Shown here: in pieces, positions 31,471-42,600 of the stretch
How the letters are laid out: the number at the start of each line of letters is the position of its first letter
Numbering within the stretch: the stretch's first letter is position 1
Assembly: GCF_001553195.1 (NCBI RefSeq)
Contig: NZ_CP014281.1
Coordinates: forward strand, 124,001 to 188,000
Direction: 5' to 3'
Length of the DNA stretch: 64,000 bases
From: Mycoplasmopsis canis PG 14
GTDB lineage: Bacteria; Bacillota_I; Bacilli_A; Mycoplasmatales; Metamycoplasmataceae
Position numbers and translations under genes: made by a program
The notes under the pieces: generated by a model
Databases searched by the model: none
What the model was told of the DNA's origin: nothing
Seen by the model: only the letters and a program-made list of their open reading frames with translations

Positions 31471-33858
31471 ATGTATAATCACAAAAAAGTTGAACAAAAA
31501 TGACAAAAAATATGAGAAGAAACTAAAGCTTTTATCACTACAGACAAAAGTAATAAAAAATTTTATGCTTTAGATATGTTTCCTTATCCTTCTGCTTCTG
31601 GGTTGCATGTTGGTCATCCAGAAGGATATACTGCTACAGATATTGTTTCTAGATATAAACGTTTAAATGGTTATGATGTTTTACACCCAATTGGGTGAGA
31701 TGCTTTTGGTTTACCAGCAGAGCAATATGCTTTAAAAACAGGTAATCACCCAGCACCATTTACGCAAGCAAATATAAAAACATTTAAAAAGCAACTTAAA
31801 AGTTTAGGGATGTCTTTTGATTGAGATAAAGAAGTAGATACAACTGATCCTAAATTTTATAAATGAACTCAATGAATTTTTAAAAAACTTTATGAACATG
31901 GCCTAGCAGAAATAAAAGAAATTGATGTTAATTGATGTGAAGGTTTAGGGACTGTATTAGCCAATGAAGAAGTTATTACTGATGAAAACGGTAATAGAGT
32001 TAGCGAAAGAGGTAATTTCCCTGTAATTAGAAAACCAATGAAGCAATGAGTTTTAAAAATTACAGCATATGCAGAAAAACTTTTAGAAGGACTAAATGAG
32101 GTAGAATTTTCTGAATCATTAAAAACTCTTCAAGAAAATTGAATCGGTAAATCCGAAGGACATGTAGTTAAATTTGATTTAGAAAATTCAAATGAAACTC
32201 TAGATGTATTTACCACAAGAATTGATACTTTATTTGGCGTCTCATTCTTGGTTATAGCTCCTGAACATTCATTATTAAATAATGTAAAAAATAATCATGA
32301 AATAAGCGAGTTTTTAGAATATTCTAAAACTCTAAGTGATAGAGATCGTATTTCTAATAACAAAGATAAAATAGGTGTATATACAGGAATAAATGCAATA
32401 CATCCTATTACAAAAGAAATATTACCTATATGAACATCTAATTATGTTTTAAATACTTATGGAACAGGTGCTATTATGGCCGTTCCAGCAGAAGATGAGC
32501 GTGATAAAGATTTTGCCCTTAAATATAATTTAGAAATTAAGGAAATTATTTCTAAAGAAGATCAAGTATTGATTAATTCTAATCAATTTAATGGGTTAAG
32601 TATTAAAGAAGCTAAAAACGCAATTCATAATTTCCTAGCTAAAGAAAACAAATCAGAAATAGAAATATCATACAAAATAAGAGATTGAATTTTTTCAAGA
32701 CAAAGATACTGAGGTGAACCATTTCCTGTATATTTTGATGAAGATAATAATATTTATATCGAAGAAAATATTGTTGAATTACCATATATGGAAAATATTA
32801 AACCTTCAACTACTGGTGAATCACCTTTAGCTAACAATAAAGAATGACTTTACTTTGAAAAAGATGGCAAAAGATTTAAAAGAGAAACAAATACAATGCC
32901 TCAGTGAGCGGGAAGTTCTTGATATTTTTTAGCTTATATAATGAAAAATGCTGACGGTTCATATCTTGACATGGATAGCAAAGAAGCATATGAAAGATTT
33001 AAAAAATGATTGCCTGTAGATTTATACATAGGTGGTCAAGAACATGCAGTAGGACATTTAATTTATTCAAGATTTTGACATAAATTTTTATATGATATTA
33101 AAGTATTACCTGTGTCTGAACCATTTTTTAAAGTTGTTAACCAAGGTATGATTTTAGGACCTGATGGTCAGAAGATGTCTAAGAGTCGTGGCAATGTTAT
33201 AAACCCTGATGAAATAGTAGAAGAATATGGCGCAGATACATTAAGAGTGTATGAAATGTTTATGGGTCCATTAACTGATACAAAAGAATGAAGTGTTGAT
33301 TCAATTCGTGGAATTAGAAAATGATTAGACCGTGTTGAAGTTATAATAAACAAATTTGCAAATGATTCTAGCTTAATAGATGAAAGTTATAAAGATAGTG
33401 AATTTAATTCTTTATGACAAAACACAATAAAAGAAGTAACAATAGCGATAGATACACTTAAATTTAATATTGCGATAAGTAAATTAATGGTATTTATTAA
33501 CGCTTTATACAAGGTAGAAAAACTACAATCTATTAAACCTTTAATTGATTTTTCTATTATGCTCTCTACACTTGCTCCACACCTTGCAGAAGAATTGTTA
33601 GAGCAATTAAATCAAAAACAAATCAAAGAGCAAAAATGACCTGTTGTTGATGAAAAATTAATTCAAAATTCTACTGTTAAAATAGTAGTTCAAGTTAACG
33701 GTAAAGTTCGTGCTGTAATTGAAAAAGATAGTGATTTAAGTGAAGAAGAAATTTTTTCTTTAGCACTCGAACAGCCAAATGTTCAAAAATTTATAGATGG
33801 ACAAGAGATTAAACGTAAGCAATATGTTAAAGATAAAATAGTAATCTTTAATGTGTAA
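31471..33858 (+). CDS. leuS: Leucyl-tRNA synthetase
   Basis: 795 residues, class I. HIGH-type motif in [20 protein letters not shown]1 editing domain present ([39 protein letters not shown] with the conserved Asp), so unlike some Mollicutes it keeps post-transfer editing; KMSKS motif as QKMSKSRGN; tRNA-binding C-terminal domain ([14 protein letters not shown]). Many Trp codons are TGA. No ribosome-binding site. Monocistronic or followed by the small gene at 33900. Confidence 0.98.
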
Positions 33859-33899
33859 GAATATTTGAAAAATGATTAATATTAAAAAATGGAGATTTT

Positions 33900-34283
33900 A
33901 TGAGTGAATTAGATTACGAAAAAAATAGTGAGTCACAAATTGTTAAATTAAAATATAGTAACGTTTTAGATTTTTATGCAGATATGCGAACATTAGATAG
34001 AGTTGGAAAAAGTTATGCTATTCAAATAAAAGGTATTAAATTGTTAAAACAATATATGTTTAAAGATAATTACGGTTTTTTTGTGGCTAATAAGCCGCTA
34101 ATTGGTATAAAGGGAAAAGAAATTTTTATATCAGATCCTATTGGGGATAATTCTAAAAAAAGACAATTTATTGAAAAATGAATTAAGGAAGTAAAGTCTA
34201 AAAATAACCTAGAAGGTGAATTTAGTATTCAAGATTTTGAAAAAACCGTGAATAAAGGTGAAATTTTAGTTAAATGTATTTAA
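33900..34283 (+). CDS. Hypothetical protein
   Basis: 127 residues, not recognised. Soluble, mixed alpha/beta, beginning MSELDYEKNSESQIVKLKYS; Trp from TGA at 34179. Preceded by a GGAG ribosome-binding site 8 nt before ATG. No membrane segment or catalytic motif is visible. It lies 41 bp after leuS and may be read through from it. Its place marks the start of a stretch of unrecognised genes (33.9-39.4 kb). Confidence 0.7.
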
Positions 34284-34366
34284 TTTATGTTGATATTTTT
34301 GCTCATAATAAATTATTAAGTCCTGTTGAATAAATGTAGTTTTGAGCAAAAATAAATGGAGGAAAA

Positions 34367-35230
34367 ATGAATAATTTAGAAAAATATGAAAAATTTTTTG
34401 AATTATATGAAGTTATAGAAAAAACAAAAAAGAATGAGCAATCTGAAAAGTGATTACCCCTTTTAAATAAGAAAAATAGGGATTTTATTAATGCTGTTTT
34501 ATATGTTGATTCAAACTATAATCTAGACCCTTTAGCTAAAGAGCCTGACAAAAAATTTATGTTTAAATTAAAATCGATCATAAGTGGCGAGAAAGAAGAG
34601 CTAGAAGGTTATGCTGGTTCATCATCATACTGATTCGAAAGGGTTATGAAAACTGATAAAAATGCCGAAGATGAATACAAAAAAGCGATCTTGGGATCTA
34701 TAATTTCTATTGATAGAAGCAATTCAACTCATTTGGAAGCAATTAAGGGAACAAGGTTAGAAATTCTTAATAGAATAATTGAAATTGCGCCAAATAAAGA
34801 ACAATTAGAAAAAGAATTAAAAAATGATGATCTAAACGAAAATCATATATTGTTTAAAATAACAGATGCAATAATTGATAATAATAATGAAAAAAACAGG
34901 TTTAACTTATCTTTTGCTTCTAAATTTTGCGCATATGCTTCGAAAATAATTCTAGGAGAAGTTAAATACCCTAAATATGACAGTGTAGTTTCTGATAATC
35001 TTTTTTATTTTTACAATAAATATGTGGACGAGAATTCTAATAAGAATAAAAATACTTATAAAATTAATCATGAAATTAGAAAAATAGATGAATATATCAA
35101 TAAATATCTTTTATATACGAATGATATAAAAAAGATAGTGGAAAAAGTAAAAATGAATAATGAATTTAGTGATTTTAATATTGAAGATTTAGATCACATT
35201 ATTTGATACTTTTTAAAAGGCCAAAGATAA
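34367..35230 (+). CDS. Hypothetical protein, possible HhH-glycosylase-like fold
   Basis: 287 residues, preceded by TGGAGG. Mostly helical. The segment FNLSFASKFCAYASKIILGEVKYPKYDSVV, here described in parts: 'SFASKFCAYAS' then 'YPKYDSVV', and the end DLDHIIWYFLKG, resemble the pattern seen in some uncharacterised OGG-fold (DNA glycosylase-like) proteins of bacteria, but no catalytic Lys-Asp pair can be assigned. I treat the function as unknown. TGA is Trp at 34451, 34631 and 35204. Followed by a strong terminator. Confidence 0.7.
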
Positions 35231-35271
35231 AAACGTCTTAAAGTTTAAGCTTTTTTGCTTAAAAATTACAA

Positions 35272-35320
35272 AAAAACACCCATAATTTGTATGAAAATAC
35301 ATTAATTATGAGTGTTTTTA
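35272..35320. terminator. Bidirectional terminator
   Basis: AAAAACAC-C-CATAATT (35272-35287) pairs with AATTATG-A-GTGTTTTT (35304-35319), one mismatch. Ends the plus-strand gene and probably the minus-strand DUF4116 operon. Confidence 0.82.
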
Positions 35321-35397
35321 TTATTTACAATTTTTAATCCTAAAATACTTAAAAATCTTAAATCAACCGTTTTCAATTATTATTCAAACTTTAATAT

Positions 35398-35622
35398 TTA
35401 ATCTTTACTTGTTTCAAAATACATTGCCGCTACAACAAGTTTCAACTTACTTACACTATTTAACTTTAATAGCTCAGCTGTTCTTTCTTCTTCAATTGAT
35501 ATAATGTTATTGTTGTGGATCTTATAAAATTGGTATCCATTTAACACACCAACAAAGTTTATCCCATATAATCTTTTTAATTCCCACATTTCATTTAAAT
35601 TATCTAATCTTACCAATCTCAT
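35398..35622 (-). CDS. Small hypothetical protein downstream of DUF4116 gene
   Basis: 74 residues, MRLVRLDNLNEMWELKRLYG..., soluble, no known domain. AAGGAGAAAATAAATG gives a good ribosome-binding site. It lies 31 bp after the DUF4116 gene on the same strand and is probably its operon partner. Confidence 0.7.
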   Translation of the reverse strand: MRLVRLDNLNEMWELKRLYGINFVGVLNGYQFYKIHNNNIISIEEERTAELLKLNSVSKLKLVVAAMYFETSKD

Positions 35623-35653
35623 TTATTTTCTCCTTTAATTATTCTTGATAATA

Positions 35654-36685
35654 TTATTTTCCTTTATAAGCATCTGCTATTCATTTAAATACATCAGGGT
35701 CATTCTTGATTTTTTTAGACACATATTCTGAATGTCTTAAAAAATAAATATCTCGCATAGATTTTTTGACTATTTCTTTGTCTCCTCTTAATCTATCTGA
35801 TGAGTTTATTATTTTAGAAGGCGATAATGAAACAGCAAGTAATACAACTTCTTTATCATCTTTTAATTTATCAGACAGAAATTGTAAAGAACCAGGTCTT
35901 TTACTGATTGCTAATAATGCCAATTCTTTATCGTTTTTCAGTCTATCTGAAGCATATCTTATTGAATGTGGGTCTTTTTGTATTGCTTGTAAAACAAAAT
36001 CTTTTTTATCTTTTAATCAACTTGATGCATATTTTAAATTATCGCCTTTTTTCTTAATAGCTATTGATGCAAAATCAAAATCATTTTTAAGTCGATCCGA
36101 AGCATATTTAAAGTTGTTTGGTAGTCTTTTAACTGCTAACTCCATTACTTGAGAATCATCTTTAAATTTATCAAATATATCAGTCAATATGTCTGGATTT
36201 TTTTCTATGGCATCCATTACAAATTTTTTATTATTTTTAAAATCATAACTTAACATTCCAAATAAATATCCGTGATCTATTATTTTGTTTAAAACGATAT
36301 TATAATGATCTTCATTATTAATATCAAAATCAAATAAATTAAAAAAACTTCACACACCTAAAACTTGCTTAATAAATTTAGTGTCATTTAATATTTTCTT
36401 ATCAACATGTTTTTTTAAAATAAGTGCAATAAAATCATTTTTTGAATCGTATCATATTTTTTTCAAAAATTTAATTATAAAATTAGGACTCTTTAAATGA
36501 GTATTTTCTAATAAATTTCATGCAGATTCAACTTTTTCATAATTCAATATAAATTCTTCTGTTGAAATTATTGAAACTATTGCATCTATTTCGTTATATT
36601 CTTTTTTTAGTTCCTCAATTTTTTGTTTTTTAATTATGTTATTTTTAATACAAATACTTGCTAATTCATCAAATATTTTTATCAT
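35654..36685 (-). CDS. DUF4116 repeat protein behind a SAM riboswitch
   Basis: 343 residues. The C-terminal ~200 residues hold about six helical repeats of the DUF4116 type, such as YASDRLKNDKELALLAISK, FLSDKLKDDKEVVLLAVS and NSSDRLRGDKEIVKKSM; each has the pattern '(Y/L)(A/S)SDrLKnDkevvl.A'. The N-terminal part is helical and unassigned. DUF4116 is of unknown function, probably a protein-interaction solenoid. AAAAAGGAG precedes the ATG. The gene follows a leader RNA that looks like a SAM-sensing riboswitch with a terminator, so expression should fall when SAM is plentiful. TGA codons are Trp. Confidence 0.85.
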
Positions 36686-36724
36686 TTTTTCTCCTTTTTT
36701 AATAATTAATAGTAACTAAAAAAA

Positions 36725-36872
36725 GAAAGAAAAAACTTCCTATAGTTATGATAGGAAGTTAATTATTTTATGAAAATTAAACCTTCACTATCATACAAGC
36801 TTTAGCACTTTGCCTTTGTTAGGTAAGTTGCTGAAGGTTCATAGAGCTTGTCTCTCCCCTTCTCTTTATAGT
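36725..36872 (-). ncRNA. SAM-I-type riboswitch with attenuator
   Basis: Read on the minus strand. P1: ACUAU (36872-36868) with AUAGU (36791-36787). J1/2 AAGAGA. P2 with kink-turn: AAGG/CCUU outer and GAG/CUC inner, with the typical CUAUGAA on the 3' side. P2-loop pseudoknot: ACAAGC (36851-36846) complements GCUUGU (36800-36795), 6 bp. P3 ends GCAAC (36831-36827) and AGUGCUAAA (36809-36801), the SAM-I core. P4 is missing. Expression platform: AUAGUGAAGGUU (36791-36780) can pair with AACUUCCUAU (36760-36751), which otherwise forms the terminator with AUAGGAAGUU (36743-36734) plus T5. P1 and antiterminator exclude each other. Conserved core is seen; ligand is inferred. Confidence 0.75.
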
Positions 36873-36939
36873 TACTGTAGTATTATAAAAGATTTATTAA
36901 TTAATCCAAACCAGAAAATTTAATTTTGATTTAACAAAC

Positions 36940-36967
36940 ATTATAGTTTTGGATTTTTATTTAACAA
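36940..36967 (-). promoter_or_regulatory. Promoter of the riboswitch/DUF4116 operon
   Basis: Minus strand: TTGTTA (36967-36962), 16-bp spacer, TATAAT (36945-36940). Predicted start near 36933 gives a leader of about 250 nt, ending at the DUF4116 ATG at 36685. This fills the 36686-37010 interval, which has no other gene. Confidence 0.65.
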
Positions 36968-37010
36968 TTGCTATATATTATTTTATTATTTAAAATAAAA
37001 TGTAAAAAAG

Positions 37011-37610
37011 TTAAACAAGAATTACTAGGAATAAAACTAAAAGCAAAATAGTTAATATTATTGACGAAGTTACTCCTGCAATAATGGCTCACATCATAAT
37101 TTTTTTATTTTTAATTAAAATTTGTTCAGTTACTAATTTTACATATATATCTGTTTTGTCTTGATGTTTTTTGCTTTTATCGAATTTAATAAGTTTTTTT
37201 AATTTTGGCCTGTCTAAACGTGATGACGAATCTTGTAGCACTTTATTTAAATCTTTAATTACTTGCTCATTATAAATTGAGCATTTTCTCCTGTATTTAA
37301 ATATCATTCCAAAAAGTATATCATCTAAAATTTTTCTTCCCTTGATAACTGTTTCGTTTTCGCTTTCTTCTATTTTTGCATTAGTAACAAGTATTACAAT
37401 CTCATTTAAATGTGGAGCAGCAAAAACAAAGTTATCAAGACTTATTTTTTTATCTAAGCTTTTTAAATAGTTATAAATATTTTCTGCTATATTTAAAAAT
37501 AATTCAGCAATTTTTTTAATTTCTAAAACACTTTTTCTTAATGAGGTTAAAATTTCTTGCGAAATAGTTAATCTATCTTCTTGTATATTGATAATTTCTT
37601 CCAGAAATTC
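37011..37610 (-). CDS. Tail-anchored protein, ORF D, without a normal start codon
   Basis: Open frame of about 199 codons, helical, ending in one C-terminal membrane helix (MWAIIAGVTSSIILTILLLVLFLVILVLV is the end, given here in parts: 'IIAGVTSSIILTILLLVLF', then LVILV). It begins directly after the TAA of the upstream gene (37611-37613), in the same frame, with no ATG, GTG or TTG until Met at 37305. Options: a non-ATG start (CTG 37604 or ATT/ATA codons) behind AGAGG at 37619-37615; internal start at 37305 giving 97 residues; or a nonsense mutation that split a 540-residue protein. No function recognised. Confidence 0.6.
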
Positions 37611-38633
37611 TTAACCTCTTAAATCATATACACTTATTCAATAGTCAAAGTATTCTTGTTTGTTTTCTGAAAGCGCTAAGTTTAGAGTATCTTTAAATGC
37701 TTTTTTGATGTTTGAGTTATCAGCAATATCACCTTTATCTAATATATAGCGGAATATTTTTGCTGAATCACAATTACTATCTTTGAAAAATTCTAATTTA
37801 ATATCTTCATTTTTAAAATATTTCGAATCTACTAACAATGCTTTAACATTGTCATATATAAAATTGTTATAAGCTTTCGAAATAAAGTTATTATATAACT
37901 CAATTCCTGCATAATATAAATCATCATAAAGAGTCTTTGTTTCATTTTTTTCATCATCATCAAACTCTAAAAAACAATCAAAACCTTTTTTAATAATTTT
38001 ATATTTTTCTTCATCATTCAAGTTATTAGGGAAAAGTTTAATCATTAGCCACACTGCATAAAATAAATATTTTCTTGCATAAATAATGTATTTTTTAGAA
38101 TTTGATCTTTTGCAAGCAACATAAAAATCTAAGTAAAAATCAAAATCTTCCTGCATAAAATTATTAATTTTGCCAGAACATAATTTTGTATAAGATTCTA
38201 GCATTAATAAAGTTGCATAATTTGAAGCCTTTGTCCCGCCATAGAACTTTTTTGCTAGTTTTATTGTTTCTTCATAATTAGAATTAATGAATTCTAAATT
38301 AATTTCATAAATATCTCTTAGTTCTTTGTTTAAATGAATAATTCTTTGTTTTTGTTCATTAATTTTAATTCTCATTTTATCTTTTGATGCTTTTGTAATA
38401 TTAACAATATTACTTATTATTTTTGAAACTTCTTTTTCTATCTCGGAATTAGCGCTTTGGAAAGAATTTGAAATTTTTTTCTCCAATTCATGTGCCCCAT
38501 ATCTACTAGAATTAAACTTAAGTTGCTGAGAATTATTGGCTAATTTATTTAAAGAATTTTCAAATTTATCTAGATTATTTTCAGCTTTTTTAAGTTCTTT
38601 TAATATATTTTTAAAATCATATGTTGAAGCCAT
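37611..38633 (-). CDS. Helical hypothetical protein, ORF C of four-gene operon
   Basis: 340 residues. The first ~120 residues are predicted coiled coil (ILKELKKAENNLDKFENSLN; KINEQKQRIIHLNKELRDI); the rest is helical with several aromatic-rich helices (FDFYLDFYVACKRSNSKKY). No membrane segment, no recognised domain. ATG at 38633 follows GGAG 1 bp after the stop of ORF B. Its last codons run into ORF D in frame across a TAA, suggesting C and D may once have been one protein. Confidence 0.75.
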
Positions 38634-38634
38634 T

Positions 38635-39081
38635 TTATTCTCCTGCTTTTTTATTATTAATAAACTTATTTGGATCAAAATTAATTTTATGATCATTAAA
38701 TGTTTGCACATTGAATGTTAAAAATTCTTGGCCTAGGTCACTTTCAATTTTAGGATAGCTTGAAAATAATCTATTTACTTCTTTTTCGTATTCATCAGCT
38801 TCTTTATTTATTGTATTATTTAATTTCTTTGAAATACTATTATCGCTATCGTTTTTGAAATAAGAAGATAATCTAATGTTGGCATTATCAACTATTTTAG
38901 TTGCGCTTGATAAAGCTTTTTCGCTTTCGTTTATATAACTATTTATTTTATTTTCAGATTCCCTCATTTTAGATCTGTATATTTCTTTGTAAATTCTTGT
39001 TTCAAGTGAAGAATACAATGTTTGGAATTCTTTTATTGCATTCTTTATTTCTTTTATATCATTTTCAGATAATGTTGACAT
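38635..39081 (-). CDS. Coiled-coil hypothetical protein, ORF B of four-gene operon
   Basis: 148 residues, MSTLSENDIKEIKNAIKEFQ..., almost entirely helical with heptad-like spacing through residue ~115, no Cys, no membrane segment. Its size and helical nature resemble the small partners of surface or secretion assemblies, but no WXG or other motif is found. AAAGGAGG precedes the ATG. It lies 1 bp after ORF A. Confidence 0.75.
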   Translation of the reverse strand: MSTLSENDIKEIKNAIKEFQTLYSSLETRIYKEIYRSKMRESENKINSYINESEKALSSATKIVDNANIRLSSYFKNDSDNSISKKLNNTINKEADEYEKEVNRLFSSYPKIESDLGQEFLTFNVQTFNDHKINFDPNKFINNKKAGE

Positions 39082-39082
39082 T

Positions 39083-39439
39083 TTAAATACCTCCTTTGAA
39101 AAGGATTAATTCATTTAGTTTTTCGTTGTATTTGTCATCAAATTCTATTCTTGCTTCATTGATATTTTGAAGTATATTTTCTTCTATTTGTAATATATCT
39201 TTTTCGTAAGTTTTTAAGATTTCGCTTAGTACCTTTTTTAACTTTAACACATTATTATTTATATCATTATTAAAGTTTTTTAAAAGTGAGTCAATTTTCT
39301 CTTCAACACGACCATTTGCATTATCATATTTCTTTTGTAATGCTGCTAATTCTCTTTCATGTAAATTTATTTTACTTTGAATTTTGTAACTTATATCTCT
39401 TAATTGTCTTTGTTGTTCTCTTAATTCTGAATCAAACAT
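39083..39439 (-). CDS. Coiled-coil hypothetical protein, ORF A of four-gene operon
   Basis: 118 residues, MFDSELREQQRQLRDISYKI..., a long coiled coil over nearly the whole length (ELAALQKKYDNANGRVEEKI; LKTYEKDILQIEENILQNIN). AAAGGAGGCTT is a near-perfect ribosome-binding site. First gene of the A-B-C-D operon, divergent from the giant repeat-protein gene. Function unknown; the shared coiled-coil character of A-C and the anchor in D suggest a membrane-attached complex (inference). Confidence 0.75.
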   Translation of the reverse strand: MFDSELREQQRQLRDISYKIQSKINLHERELAALQKKYDNANGRVEEKIDSLLKNFNNDINNNVLKLKKVLSEILKTYEKDILQIEENILQNINEARIEFDDKYNEKLNELILFKGGI

Positions 39440-39465
39440 AAGCCTCCTTTTAAAGTTATATTTTA

Positions 39466-39471
39466 ATTATA
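39466..39471 (-). promoter_or_regulatory. -10 box of the A-D operon with nearby palindrome
   Basis: Minus-strand TATAAT 27 bp before the ORF A ATG. Immediately upstream is ATATAC-C-GTATAT (39472-39484), a 6-bp inverted repeat in the spacer that could be an operator. Confidence 0.5.
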
Positions 39472-39585
39472 ATATACCGTATATATATTAAGAAAAAAGA
39501 CTTATTTATTTACAAAAAATATGAAAATTTTTCATAAAAATTAGTAATTTTTTAAAATTTTTATTAGAAAAAATAAAGCAAAATA

Positions 39586-39652
39586 ACTAGACAAAATGCA
39601 TAATAATGCGCATCTTTTTGTCTAGTATTAAAATCATAGATTTTAGTATAAT
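39586..39652 (+). promoter_or_regulatory. Inverted repeat and -10 box upstream of the giant gene
   Basis: ACTAGACAAAA (39586-39596) and TTTTGTCTAGT (39616-39626) form an 11-bp inverted repeat with an inner TGC/GCA pair. TATAAT at 39647-39652 is the likely -10 box, 38 bp before the ATG. The repeat covers the -25 to -65 area and could be an operator. The remainder of 39440-39689 shows no gene. Confidence 0.5.
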
Positions 39653-39689
39653 TTATGCATCTTTAAAAAAATTAAAAATGTGAGGGAAT

Positions 39690-42600
39690 ATGACAGTTAA
39701 AAATTTACCAGATGAATTTAAAAAGAAAAAAAGAAGAAGGAAGGCAGCGTTATTACTATTTCCGCTTTTAATATCAGGGACTGTAGCAGCTAGTTTAGCT
39801 GGATTGCTTTTATATCAAAATCTTAACAAGGATAATAAAAACTCATATCTAGGATATTACAGTTACAACGAAAATGGTGATATTAAATTAGAAATTTATG
39901 TATCCAAGGAAGCTTTAAACGATATTGAAGACAAAAAACTTGTGGGTATTTTTGTAGACGAGAATGGTGTTGAATATTATCTTGAGTCTACAATAACTGA
40001 ACATGGTCTGATTAGTTTTGATACAAGTGTTTTACCAACACCTGGTTTTTATACATTAAACAAAATTTCTAAATCAAAAAATTCTAACGATGTAATTGTT
40101 AGTGAATCCAATTTGCCCAAAGAATTATTAACACCAATTAGAAAACCAAGTGTTATTGGTGATATCAGTACTAAAGCAAACACAATTGAAAAAGTTATTA
40201 ATTGAAATGTTAACCCAGGTCTTGCTAATAGAACATTGAGATTAGAAATCCAAAATGAAGAAGGCAAAATTGTTGAACTAGAATTGAAAGTTGATAAATC
40301 ATCAAACTTATTGATAGATACATCAAAACTAGAATATGGGCATAAGTGAGAGATAAAGAAAGTTATTGACATTGATAAAAAGAACCCTAACCCAGTAATT
40401 AATCTAAATGATGTAGATAAAAAATTAAAAACAATTGATTTAAGAGATTATTCAAACAATTTTGGTGTAAATAAAAACGGAGATGTAATTATATCTTCAA
40501 AAATTTCTAATGTTAATGATAAAACAAATATTGTGGCCGTTTTTACTGATAAAAATGGTAATGAATACACTGTTGACGGAATATTAGATAACAATGGAAA
40601 CGCAATTTTTGATACTTCACTATTGCCTAGTGAGGGTGAGTTTATTTTAAATAAAATAGTAAACAAAGACAACAATGAAACATTAAAAAGCAATAATGAT
40701 TTAACTGATTTAGAAAAAACACCAATTAAAAAACCTGAAATATCGATTTCTAAGGATGCTAAAAAAGAATTAATTCATGTATCATTCCATAACTCAAAAA
40801 CAAATAAGAGAGTGGTTTTAAAATTTAAGGATGAAGATAATAAACAATACGAATTACATGGTGTGATAAATTCAGATGGCGAACTAAGTGTAAGTACAGT
40901 AAACTTGCCAACAGGACATGAATATAAATTATTTGCTATTCATGACTTAAATAATAACCCAGTTGCAAATCTAAAAAACATTGATCCAAGATCGTTATTA
41001 ATCGACAAACTTGATCATGCCACAAGCTTAAGTTACGATATTAATGGTGACAAAATTATTTCACTAAATATCGGTGTAAATAACGCTAATAAAGAAGTTA
41101 GTGCCGTTTTTATCGACTCTAAGAATAAAAAATATGTCATATATGCTAGATCAGATAATGAAGGTAATCTTTTATTAAATACAAACCACTTGCACAATAA
41201 TAATGAGTACAATTTATTAGAAATAATAAGTGATGACGAAGAAATAATTTTACCTAATTATAAGATAAAAAATGTTGCAAGAAGAACTGTTAGCAAACCT
41301 GGAATAGAATCAAAAGTAGTTTCTAATTTAAAAGAAGGAAGCAATTTAGAAATTTATCTTTTTAATGATCAAATTGGAAATGAGCTTAAAGCAACATTTT
41401 CTAATTCAAAAGGAGAGTTATTTGTAACTACTTCCGTTGTTGATGGTAATGGTAACTTATTACTTAATACAGCAAATATTAATATTTTTCTAAATGGCGA
41501 AAAATATACCTTAATATCTTTAACAGATTTAAATGATCAAAAAGTAATTAATTTAAATAATTCAGATCCTATTGTTATAGATAAACGAACAAATATAGAT
41601 AATAATTCAAATAATTATTTAAATAAATATTCATACAATAAAAATGGTGAATTAGAACTTAATATTCCCTTAAATAATAAAACAAACAATGCATTAGTTG
41701 CCGCTTTTGTTGATGAAAACGGAAATGAACATATTATTAATGGAGAAGTGGACGAAAAAGGAAACTTAGTAATCAACACTTCATTGCTTCCTAAACCTGG
41801 TGAATATAAACTAGAAAAAATTATAGATTCTAAAAACCCAGATAATGTAATCGTTTCTAGTCAAGATTTATCAGATGAATTAAAAACCCCGATAAAGAGA
41901 CCTTCAGTATCAGGTTATTTCACAGAAGATCAATACAAAAACAAGATAATACATCTTGAATTTAACCCTGGTTTAGCAAATAGAGAATTAGAAATAACAT
42001 TTATAAATGAAGATGGTCATACTATCAAGAAAAACATAACAACAAATAATGATTCTAGAATTTCGTTTAATTCGATTAGTTTAGAATCAAATAGAATTTG
42101 AAAAATAGATTCAATAAAAGATAAAAATTCTAAAAATACAAATGAAGTTATTGATATTTCTGAATTAGAAAACAACGTAAGGATAATTGACAAATTAAAC
42201 TATTCTAGAACTATAACAGTTAATAGAAGTGGTTCTTTAAACTTAAACATAAAATTATCTAAAGAAAATTCAAATAAAGAAGTTTTAGTAGTTTTTAAAG
42301 ATCGAAATGGGCCTTATACACAACATAAAGCAACATTAGATGAAAAAGGAAAATTAGTATTTAACTCAAATCTTTTACCAAACCAAGGTGAATTTAGATT
42401 AGATAGAATTTTAGACATATATGATAAAACAATTATTAAGTCATGAGAAGAACTAAAAGAATCTGAAAAAACATTATTAAGAAGACCAGAAGCAAACTTA
42501 TATAAAACTGGATCTAATCAATTGGATGCGAAAATTGTTATAGAATTTCATAATGCCAGAAACAATCAAAAAGTAAAAGCAATTTTCAGGGATTTAGATG

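Noticed and set aside
36780-36872. SRP RNA, tmRNA or 6S RNA in the GC-richer stretch
   Set aside because: No SRP tetraloop signature or tRNA-like ends; the minus strand instead carries the SAM-I core and a terminator/antiterminator exchange.
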